Below, piece by piece: positions 1 to 5,731 of a DNA stretch of 6,801 nucleotides (the stretch's first letter is position 1; each line of letters begins with the position of its first letter). This DNA is from a bacterium (GTDB taxonomy: Bacteria; Desulfobacterota; Anaeroferrophillalia; Anaeroferrophillales; Anaeroferrophillaceae): assembly GCA_029940125.1 (NCBI GenBank), contig JAOZRP010000127.1, positions 1 through 6,801 on the forward strand, read 5' to 3'. The notes beneath the pieces were generated by a model. It made no database searches and had not been told where the DNA came from. It saw nothing but the letters and a program-made list of their open reading frames with translations. A program made the position numbers and the translations under genes.

Positions 1-109
1 ACGATGTCGCGCCGGAAAACAGCACCGGTTGCCGATTTTAAAACAGCGCAAAAAGTGTGTCGGATATTACTGACCTTACAGGTTGTTTTTTGGATCGGCT
101 TCAACATCA

Positions 110-892
110 TCAAAAACGGGGCGGGCGCTTGGCCAGGAAAGCCGCCACGCCTTCCCGCATTTCCTCACCGGCGGCACAGGCGATGATTCCCTGCCGCTCG
201 GCTTCAATGTGATCAGTAAAGCTCCGGGACACCCCGTCAATCAGCACCTTCTTCGTCCTGGCCAGGGCCTGGGACGGACCCCGACAAATCTTTTTCAACA
301 ATTCCAGCGCCTCTTCCCGGGCGGATTCCGCCGCCACCAGCCGGCTGACCAGGCCGATCTCGGCCGCCCGCGGCCCTTCAATAACCCCGTTGGTCAAAAA
401 GAAATCCAGCGACCGGGGCAGTCCCAGAGCCCGCAGCACGGCGAAGCTGCTGCCGCCGTCCGGAACCGCACCGATGCCGATGTAGCCGGCGATAAACCGG
501 GCATTTTCCGTCACCAGGGTCACATCGGCAGCCAGGGCCAGGCCAATGCCGAAGCCGGCACACACCCCTTCGATCAGGGAAATGAAAATCTTATCCATCC
601 CGCGCATGGCCAGGACCGTGGCATTGAGGGTGGCGCTGAGATCCTCAACCAGGGCCGGCAGGCACTGCCGGTCAATCCCCTGCTGGAAGGCCCCGATATC
701 GCCACCGCCGGAAAACAGCTCCCCGTTGCTCTGCATCAGCACCGCCTTGATATCTTTGTTCCAGCGCACCTCCTGAACCGCCTGCCACAAGGCCGTCGCC
801 ATGGCTTCGTTGTAGGTATTGCCCTTCTGGGAGGCGTTCAGGGTTATCAACGCGTAATCTTCCTTTTTTTCCAGCACGATTACATCACTCAT
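110..892 (-). CDS. Enoyl-CoA hydratase/isomerase (crotonase) family protein, PaaG-like isomerase type
   Basis: A 260-residue protein of normal length for the crotonase superfamily, which acts on acyl-CoA thioesters in the cytoplasm. The first oxyanion-hole/CoA segment is ELFSGGGDIGAF at residues 58-69. The second is GVCAGFGIGLALAAD at 109-123. PDGGSS follows at 144-149 and the C-terminus is AFLAKRPPRF. When aligned by these motifs, the two catalytic glutamates of classical hydratases (rat E144 and E164) fall on Gly117 and Tyr137. Asp145 sits where PaaG-type delta3-delta2 enoyl-CoA isomerases carry their catalytic Asp, so isomerase or another crotonase reaction is likelier than simple hydration. 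The ATG at 892 was chosen over an in-frame start at 922 because GGAG lies 7 nt upstream of it and the N-terminus MSDVIVLEKK is typical. The gene is divergent from the pyrE operon. The family call is firm; the substrate is unknown. Confidence 0.9.
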   Translation of the reverse strand: MSDVIVLEKKEDYALITLNASQKGNTYNEAMATALWQAVQEVRWNKDIKAVLMQSNGELFSGGGDIGAFQQGIDRQCLPALVEDLSATLNATVLAMRGMDKIFISLIEGVCAGFGIGLALAADVTLVTENARFIAGYIGIGAVPDGGSSFAVLRALGLPRSLDFFLTNGVIEGPRAAEIGLVSRLVAAESAREEALELLKKICRGPSQALARTKKVLIDGVSRSFTDHIEAERQGIIACAAGEEMREGVAAFLAKRPPRF

Positions 893-1012
893 GTCATTTC
901 TCCACCAGTCAGTCTGTTGCAAGCCTGCCGGTCAACCAGCCACCCGTTTAACAAAAAACAAAAGACTGAAAGCTGACTGCCGCAGGCCTGTTGATCCGAA
1001 AAGATTCTTCCC

Positions 1013-1052
1013 GATTGACAGTCATTAATACGGCTGGTTTTTTTTGTCAATC
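1013..1052. promoter_or_regulatory. Inverted repeat GATTGACA-N24-TGTCAATC, possible operator or stem
   Basis: Two perfect 8-nt inverted arms at 1013-1020 and 1045-1052 are separated by 24 nt, which include an eight-T run at 1038-1045. They lie about 125-160 bp upstream of the crotonase gene start. The right arm supplies a TTGACA hexamer on the minus strand. The repeat may be a regulator site with spaced half-sites for the leftward gene, or a hairpin. The T run is inside the loop side, so it does not form a standard rho-independent terminator. Function is inferred only from symmetry and position. Confidence 0.35.
1025..1050 (-). promoter_or_regulatory. Weak candidate promoter for the leftward crotonase-family gene
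   Basis: On the minus strand a perfect -35 hexamer TTGACA (1050-1045) is followed by TATTAA (1030-1025) after 14 nt, or by ATTAAT after 15 nt. These spacers are shorter than the sigma70 optimum of about 17 nt and the -10 matches are only 4 of 6. No better leftward promoter was found, so this is the best guess for transcription of the gene starting at 892. It would give a leader of about 125 nt. Confidence 0.3.
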
Positions 1053-1174
1053 TTGATGGCTTTAGCTGATCCGCTCGCCTGCCTGTTCAGATGAACACGA
1101 AAGCCTCAAAAACACGGATACAGGCAACTTAAAACCAAAGCACAGCAACACCCGCATCCCAGGCAAAAAATTTA

Positions 1175-1210
1175 CCACTGAGATCACCAAGGCCGCTGAG
1201 AAACAGCCGG
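1175..1210. repeat. Degenerate 18-nt tandem repeat, two copies
   Basis: CCACTGAG at 1175-1182 recurs as CCGCTGAG at 1193-1200, giving an 18-nt period. The two units match at about 10 of 18 positions, concentrated in the first half. The tract belongs to a wider A/C-rich stretch (about 1062-1230) that also includes ACACGAAAGCCTC and ACACGGATAC. From memory, similar short-period text is common between genes in many bacteria and is often mis-annotated as small proteins. I see no coding evidence here. Confidence 0.35.
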
Positions 1211-1249
1211 ATGCCTTTCTTCCGACCGTTCGCCATTTTAACTTGCGCA

Positions 1250-1274
1250 ATACGTCAAGTTTAGCTTGACATAT
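1250..1274. promoter_or_regulatory. Operator-like palindrome overlapping the pyrE-operon -35 box
   Basis: A perfect inverted repeat GTCAAG (1254-1259) / CTTGAC (1265-1270) with the 5-nt spacer TTTAG. It extends outward through one mismatch (C1253/A1271) to ATA (1250-1252) / TAT (1272-1274), so 9 of 10 arm positions pair. The right arm includes five bases of the -35 hexamer at 1266-1271, so a protein bound here would block RNA polymerase; repression is the natural inference. A second overlapping pair, ACTTG (1241-1245) / CAAGT (1256-1260), shares the left arm. The cognate regulator is not identifiable from the window. Confidence 0.55.
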
Positions 1275-1293
1275 TTCGCTCCGGCCGTATAAA
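1266..1293 (+). promoter_or_regulatory. Sigma70-type promoter of the pyrE-kdsA operon
   Basis: The -35 TTGACA (1266-1271) is a perfect consensus match. It is separated by 16 nt from TATAAA (1288-1293), a 5 of 6 match to the -10 consensus. Transcription would start near 1300 and give a leader of about 78 nt before the chosen pyrE start. It is the only strong rightward promoter seen ahead of the five-gene run, and the downstream junctions leave little room for others. The overlapping palindrome suggests it is regulated. Confidence 0.75.
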
Positions 1294-1377
1294 AAAGGTG
1301 AATCGAAAACAAAAATCATGGCGGCCGGCACGGAGACCGTCATGCTGAAAACTGGAATCCTTCAACAGGAAAACCGC

Positions 1378-1938
1378 ATGGATAAAAAAACCCGGCTGCT
1401 GCGGCTGCTGGAAGAACTTTCATATGAAGATCGCCAGGTCACCCTGACCTCCGGCAAAACCAGCAGTTTTTACGTGGACGGCAAGCAAACTACCCTGCAC
1501 GCCGAGGGAAGCTTTCTGACCGGCAGCCTGGTGCTGGAGTGCATTCGTTCAGCCCCGACGCCGATCAAGGCAGTCGGCGGCCTGAGCATGGGCGCCGATC
1601 CCATTGCCACGGCAGTCAGCCTGCTGAGCTGGCTTTCCGGACCCCCGGTCCATGCCTTTTACATCCGCAAGGAACCGAAAGGCCACGGCAAAAACCTGTG
1701 GATAGAAGGCAACAAAAACCTTGCCGCCGGCGATGCGGTCGCCATCGTCGAGGATGTGGTCACCACCGGCGGCTCCCTGCTGAAAGCGGTTGAACGGGCC
1801 CAGGATTACGGGCTGCGGGTCATCCAGGTCATCACCCTGCTCGACCGGCTTGAAGGCGGGGCCGAGCTGCTGGCGGAAAACGGCTTTCAGCTGCAGGCAC
1901 TGTTCACCATCAACGACATCCGTTCCCGAGGTCATTGA
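1378..1938 (+). CDS. pyrE: Orotate phosphoribosyltransferase
   Basis: Transfers the phosphoribosyl group of PRPP to orotate to form orotidine 5'-phosphate, the penultimate step of de novo UMP synthesis in the cytoplasm. The 186-residue protein shows the N-terminal substrate segment TLTSGKTSSFYVDGKQTTL (22-40). It also has the flexible catalytic loop RKEPKGHGKNLWIEG (97-111) and the PRPP-binding signature VAIVEDVVTTGGSL (121-134), which is diagnostic of type I phosphoribosyltransferases. The length is a little below the 213 residues of E. coli PyrE, as in short bacterial forms. ATG 1378 is preferred because MDKKTRLLRLLEEL matches the family N-terminus and AGGA lies 7 nt upstream. An in-frame ATG at 1342 has an equally good GGAG 6 nt upstream and would add 12 residues. 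First gene of the operon, abutting the next gene. Confidence 0.96.
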   Translation: MDKKTRLLRLLEELSYEDRQVTLTSGKTSSFYVDGKQTTLHAEGSFLTGSLVLECIRSAPTPIKAVGGLSMGADPIATAVSLLSWLSGPPVHAFYIRKEPKGHGKNLWIEGNKNLAAGDAVAIVEDVVTTGGSLLKAVERAQDYGLRVIQVITLLDRLEGGAELLAENGFQLQALFTINDIRSRGH

Positions 1939-1941
1939 TTG

Positions 1942-2850
1942 ATGTCCAAAAATCTGGTTATTATCGCCGACGATGAAGCCGCGACCCGTGACGTATTGGC
2001 CGAAATTGTTGAGCAGGAGGGCCTGCAGGCGCTGGGCTTCGAAAACGGCAAGCCGGCCCTGAAAGCCCTGCATGATCATGCCGACGAGGTGATGCTGGTC
2101 ATCAGCGACATCAAAATGCCGGTAATGAACGGCATCGAGTTCATCCGGCAGGCGAGAAAATCCTTCCCGGAAACTCCCTTCGTCATCGCTTCAGGCTACG
2201 GCACCAAAAACGACATCATCACCACCCTGAAGCTGGGGGCCCTTGACTACCTGGAGAAGCCATTCCGGATCAAGGACGTCAGGGAAATTATCCAGAAAAT
2301 CAAGCAGGTGCTGTACGAAACTCAGCAGAAAATCGAGTTGTACCATTACTTGGAAGGCAAGAAGATCTGCTTTAAAATCACCAATGACATCAAGCTGGTC
2401 CACGCCCTGGTCAACGAGCTGATCCAGGAAATAAAAAAGATCGGCGGCAAGGCCCTGCAGCCGGAGCTGACCGGCATCCGCATGGCCCTGCATGAAGCCC
2501 TGGTCAATGCCATCGAGCACGGCAACCTGGAACTTTCTTCCAGCCTGAAGGAAACCCCGCACTACCTGGAAGAGATGGAAAAGCGGATAACCGAGTCGCC
2601 GTACGCCGACCGCCAGGTTCTGGTGGAAACCACCATAACCCCCACCTCGTTCACCTGTGAAATTACCGATGAAGGCCCCGGCTTTGACTGGCGTTCCCTC
2701 CCCGATCCCCGGGATCCCGAGAACCTGTTCAAGCCCCATGGGCGCGGCATCATCCTGATGGCTAATTACTTTGACCGAATGACCTTCAACGAGCAGGGAA
2801 ACTCGATCAAAATGGAAAAAAATCTGATCCCGGAGGAAACAACTCCATGA
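1942..2850 (+). CDS. Response regulator fused to an RsbW/SpoIIAB-type ATP-binding domain
   Basis: A 302-residue two-domain signalling protein. Residues 4-123 form a CheY-like receiver: acidic pair D10/D11, phospho-acceptor D56 in VISDIKMPVMNG, switch Ser84 and conserved Lys106 in LEKPF. A helical, probably coiled linker (about 113-137) leads to a GHKL ATPase domain of the anti-sigma kinase type. Its N box is HEALVNAIEHGN (184-195, with E185 and N189), its G1 box DEGPGFDW (243-250) and its G2 box HGRGI (266-270). About 35 residues, SSSLKETPHYLEEM and following, separate the N and G1 boxes. No phosphatase, DNA-binding or membrane segment is present. The likely role, inferred, is phosphorylation-controlled partner switching on an anti-sigma-antagonist or sigma factor encoded elsewhere. 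ATG 1942 is chosen, but TTG 1939, directly after the pyrE stop, has GAGG 7 nt upstream and cannot be excluded. It overlaps apgM by 4 nt. Confidence 0.88.
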   Translation: MSKNLVIIADDEAATRDVLAEIVEQEGLQALGFENGKPALKALHDHADEVMLVISDIKMPVMNGIEFIRQARKSFPETPFVIASGYGTKNDIITTLKLGALDYLEKPFRIKDVREIIQKIKQVLYETQQKIELYHYLEGKKICFKITNDIKLVHALVNELIQEIKKIGGKALQPELTGIRMALHEALVNAIEHGNLELSSSLKETPHYLEEMEKRITESPYADRQVLVETTITPTSFTCEITDEGPGFDWRSLPDPRDPENLFKPHGRGIILMANYFDRMTFNEQGNSIKMEKNLIPEETTP

Positions 2851-4067
2851 GCAATAAAAAGTATCTGGTCGTCCTCGGCGACGGCATGGCCGATGAACCC
2901 CAGGAAAGTCTGCAGGGTCGGACGCCGCTGGAGGCCGCCAGCACCCCCAACCTTGACAAGCTGGCGAAAACCGCCGAACAGGGAACCCTGATTACGGTCC
3001 CTCCCGGATTCCCCGCCGGCAGCGACGTGGCCAACCTCTCGGTTTTCGGCTACGATCCGGCCCGCTACTACACCGGCCGGGCGCCGCTGGAGGCCGCCAG
3101 CATGGGCATCGACCTGGAACCCGATGACGTGGCTTTCCGCTGCAACCTGATCAACATCCTTCAGTATGAAGGCCGGGGCTACATGCACGACTTCAGCGCC
3201 GGTCATATCGACACGGCCGAAGCCGGAAAAATTATTGAACAGCTCAATCTCGAGATGGGCAGCGAACAGCTTCATTTTTATGCCGGGGTCAGCTACCGCC
3301 ACCTGATGGTGATCAAAAACTGCCCGGTGGAACTGGCCGATATCAAGCTGGTCCCTCCCCATGACATCAGCGGCCAGGAAATCATTGATCATCTGCCCGC
3401 CGATCCCGGCTCCCCGATCCACCACCTGATGATGTCGTCACAGATGGTCATCTACCGGCTGCCCTTCATTCGCGAAAAGATGGAAAAAGGGGAAGTAACC
3501 GCCAACTCCATCTGGCTGTGGGGACAGGGGAAAAAACCCCGCCTCGATTCCTTTGCCGAGCGTTTTGGCTGCAGCGGGGTGGTGGTTTCCGCCGTCGACC
3601 TGCTGAAAGGCATCGGCATCTGCGCCGGTCTGGAGGCGGTGGAGGTTCCGGGGGCTACCGGCTACCTGGATACCAATTACGAAAACAAGGTCCGCTATAC
3701 CCTCGACAGCCTGAAGGAGCATGACTTCGCCTACCTGCACCTGGAAGCCCCTGACGAGGCTTCCCACGAAGGCAGCCTGGAAAAGAAAATCCAGGCCATT
3801 GAAGACCTTGACCGGCGGGTCATCGGTCCCCTGGTTGAAGGCCTGCGGGAATTCTCTGGCTTCCGGATGGCCGTGCTGCCTGACCATCCCACGCCCATCC
3901 GGACCAAAACCCATTCTTCCGGGCCGGTGCCTTACCTGCTGTACGACAGCGAGAACGGGCAGACGGGACCATATAAAGAATATTGCGAAGCAACCGCCGC
4001 CGGGGCCGGCAATGACTGGCGGGAAGGCTGGCGGTTCATGGAACATCTGATCAATAAGAAAAGCTGA
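2847..4067 (+). CDS. apgM: Archaeal-type cofactor-independent phosphoglycerate mutase family protein (possible homoserine kinase)
   Basis: A 406-residue alkaline-phosphatase-superfamily metalloenzyme. Visible signatures are VVLGDGMADEP (8-18, metal ligand D12) and GFPAGSDVANLSVFGYDP (54-71, with presumed phospho-acceptor S59). Others are ANSIWLWGQGKKP (219-231), EAPDEASHEG (300-309), LPDHPTP (344-350) and KTHSSGPVPYLLY (354-366), which carry the remaining metal-binding Asp and His residues. Archaeal-type members interconvert 2- and 3-phosphoglycerate in glycolysis. A bacterial branch of this family has been proposed to act as a homoserine kinase in threonine synthesis. Sequence alone does not separate the two, and no threonine gene lies nearby. 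The ATG overlaps the upstream stop as ATGA, with GGAGG about 10 nt before it, so translation is probably coupled. The family call is firm; the substrate is open. Confidence 0.9.
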   Translation: MSNKKYLVVLGDGMADEPQESLQGRTPLEAASTPNLDKLAKTAEQGTLITVPPGFPAGSDVANLSVFGYDPARYYTGRAPLEAASMGIDLEPDDVAFRCNLINILQYEGRGYMHDFSAGHIDTAEAGKIIEQLNLEMGSEQLHFYAGVSYRHLMVIKNCPVELADIKLVPPHDISGQEIIDHLPADPGSPIHHLMMSSQMVIYRLPFIREKMEKGEVTANSIWLWGQGKKPRLDSFAERFGCSGVVVSAVDLLKGIGICAGLEAVEVPGATGYLDTNYENKVRYTLDSLKEHDFAYLHLEAPDEASHEGSLEKKIQAIEDLDRRVIGPLVEGLREFSGFRMAVLPDHPTPIRTKTHSSGPVPYLLYDSENGQTGPYKEYCEATAAGAGNDWREGWRFMEHLINKKS

Positions 4068-4083
4068 AAGTGAGTTTAGCCTT

Positions 4084-5727
4084 GTGAAACCGAAATATAT
4101 TTTTGTCACCGGCGGCGTCATCTCCTCCCTCGGCAAAGGCCTGGCGGCTGCTTCCCTGGGCGCCTTGCTGGAAGCCCGCAACCTGGCGGTAGGCATCCAG
4201 AAGCTTGATCCCTACCTGAACGTCGACCCGGGAACCATGAGCCCGTTCCAGCACGGGGAGGTTTTTGTCACCGACGACGGGGCGGAAACGGACCTGGACC
4301 TGGGACACTACGAGCGTTTTACCAACGCCAAGCTGACCAAAAAAAGCAACTACACCACCGGCAAGATCTACGACGCCGTCATTACCAAGGAACGGCGGGG
4401 AGACTACCTGGGGGGAACCGTGCAGGTCATTCCCCACATTACCGACGAGATCAAGGAATGCATCCGCCGGGGAACCGGCGATGTTGACGTGGCTCTGGTG
4501 GAAATCGGCGGCACCGTCGGCGACATCGAAAGCCAGCCTTTCCTGGAGGCAATCCGCCAGTTCCGCTATGACATCGGGCCGGAAAACGTCCTCTACATGC
4601 ACCTGACCCTGGTCCCCTACATCCAGGCGGCCGGCGAGCTGAAAACCAAGCCCACCCAGCACAGCGTCAAGGAACTGCGCAGCATCGGCATCCAGCCGGA
4701 CATTATTCTCTGCCGTTCCGACCGGCCCTTGAATCGGGAAATCAAGGCCAAGATATCTCTCTTCTGCAACCTGCCCCCCGAGGCGGTGTTTACGGCCCGC
4801 GACGTCGAAAGCATTTACGAGGTGCCTCTGTCCCTGCACCACGAAGGATTGGACGACAAGGTGGTGTCCCTGCTCAATATCTGGACGGGAGCTCCCCGGC
4901 TGGGAGTCTGGGAAAAGATCGTCCACAAGATCAAGGAGCCCCAGAACGAGGTCAGGATCGGTATTGTCGGCAAGTACACCGCCCTGAAGGAATCCTACAA
5001 AAGCCTCAACGAAGCCCTGGTGCACGGCGGCATTGCCAACAACGCCCGGGTGGACCTGGATTATATTGACTCTGAACAGCTGGAAGAGCTGAACGATGAG
5101 CAGCTGGCCGAGAGGTTCGCGGGCATTTCGGGATTCCTGGTCCCCGGCGGCTTCGGCAACCGGGGCATCGAGGGAAAGATCAAGGCGATCAAATATGCCC
5201 GGACCAACAAGATACCCATGTTCGGCATCTGCCTGGGCATGCAGCTGATGGCGGTGGAGTTTGCCCGCCACTGCGCCGCGCTTGACGACGCCAACAGCTC
5301 CGAGTTCAACCCCGAAACCCCTTACCCGGTCATCTACCTGATGAAGGAATGGACAACCCAGGACGGCGGCGAAACCATGACCCAGGATGAAAACACCCCC
5401 AAGGGCGGTACCATGCGCCTGGGGGCGCACCCCTGCCGGCTGGCTCCCGGCTCCCGGGCCCGCGAGGCCTACGGCATGGACAATATTTCCGAGCGGCACC
5501 GGCACCGCTACGAATTCAACAACCAGTACCGTGAACTGCTTGAGGCCAGCGGCCTGCAGGTTACCGGCACCCATGCCGACCGCACCCTGGTGGAAATTAT
5601 TGAAATCAAAGACCATCCCTGGTATCTTGGCTGCCAGTTTCACCCGGAATTCACCTCCAAGCCCATGAAGCCTCACCCACTTTTTGTCGCCTTTATCAAG
5701 GCCTCACTGGAGTATCAGCAGTCATAA
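4084..5727 (+). CDS. pyrG: CTP synthase (glutamine-hydrolysing)
   Basis: Aminates UTP to CTP using ATP and glutamine, the last step of pyrimidine nucleotide synthesis. The 547 residues match the family length. The N-terminal synthetase domain (about 1-266) begins KYIFVTGGVISSLGKGLAAASLG, with the ATP loop at 10-19 (K18). It also has LDPYLNVDPGTMSPFQHGEV (41-60), the D72 region and EIGGTVGDIES (140-150, E140), the Mg/nucleotide and UTP sites. A class I glutamine amidotransferase domain follows: FLVPGGFGNRG (351-361), nucleophile Cys383 in GICLGMQ, and His520/Glu522 in CQFHPEF. The start is GTG at 4084; no ATG fits and the N-terminus matches the family exactly. The Shine-Dalgarno is weak (GAG about 9 nt upstream), so expression may lean on the preceding gene 16 nt away. 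All catalytic residues are present. Confidence 0.98.
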   Translation: MKPKYIFVTGGVISSLGKGLAAASLGALLEARNLAVGIQKLDPYLNVDPGTMSPFQHGEVFVTDDGAETDLDLGHYERFTNAKLTKKSNYTTGKIYDAVITKERRGDYLGGTVQVIPHITDEIKECIRRGTGDVDVALVEIGGTVGDIESQPFLEAIRQFRYDIGPENVLYMHLTLVPYIQAAGELKTKPTQHSVKELRSIGIQPDIILCRSDRPLNREIKAKISLFCNLPPEAVFTARDVESIYEVPLSLHHEGLDDKVVSLLNIWTGAPRLGVWEKIVHKIKEPQNEVRIGIVGKYTALKESYKSLNEALVHGGIANNARVDLDYIDSEQLEELNDEQLAERFAGISGFLVPGGFGNRGIEGKIKAIKYARTNKIPMFGICLGMQLMAVEFARHCAALDDANSSEFNPETPYPVIYLMKEWTTQDGGETMTQDENTPKGGTMRLGAHPCRLAPGSRAREAYGMDNISERHRHRYEFNNQYRELLEASGLQVTGTHADRTLVEIIEIKDHPWYLGCQFHPEFTSKPMKPHPLFVAFIKASLEYQQS

Positions 5728-5731
5728 AACC

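Larger units (their letters stand above)
893..1377. other. Divergent intergenic region (485 bp)
   Basis: Non-coding DNA between the leftward crotonase gene and rightward pyrE. It is visibly more AT-rich than the flanking genes. Going rightward it holds: an unremarkable stretch that would form the crotonase-gene leader; an inverted repeat with a T8 run near 1013-1052; a degenerate A-rich tract at about 1062-1230; a 25-bp palindrome at 1250-1274; and a consensus-like promoter at 1266-1293. Open frames here, such as 1062-1343 on the minus strand, lack a ribosome binding site and any recognisable protein character. I see no riboswitch. Confidence 0.75.

Noticed and set aside
1..110. Open minus-strand frame of about 36 codons starting with ATG at 110, overlapping the crotonase-gene stop (TGATG) and running off the window edge.
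   Set aside because: No Shine-Dalgarno sequence, an unconvincing peptide (MMLKPIQKTTCKVSN...) and too little sequence to recognise a protein. A translationally coupled partial gene cannot be excluded.
76..125. Possible frameshift at the 3' end of the crotonase-family gene: losing one C in the run near 115-120 would continue the frame as KRPPVFDDVEADPKNNL to a stop at 78-76.
   Set aside because: The frame as read, ending AFLAKRPPRF, already matches the usual C-terminus of the family (E. coli PaaG ends AFLAKRSPQFTGK), so no frameshift is needed. Read-level data or a close homologue would settle it.
1013..1052. The inverted repeat with T8 as a rho-independent terminator.
   Set aside because: The T run precedes the 3' arm instead of following it, and no plus-strand gene ends upstream.
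1062..1343. 93-codon minus-strand open frame in the intergenic region.
   Set aside because: It crosses the pyrE promoter and the repeat tract, and has no ribosome binding site or domain-like composition.
4051..5676. 541-codon open frame on the minus strand opposite pyrG, and similar long antisense frames opposite the other genes.
   Set aside because: These are shadows created by GC-rich codon use in real genes; the plus-strand protein is an unmistakable CTP synthase with all catalytic motifs.
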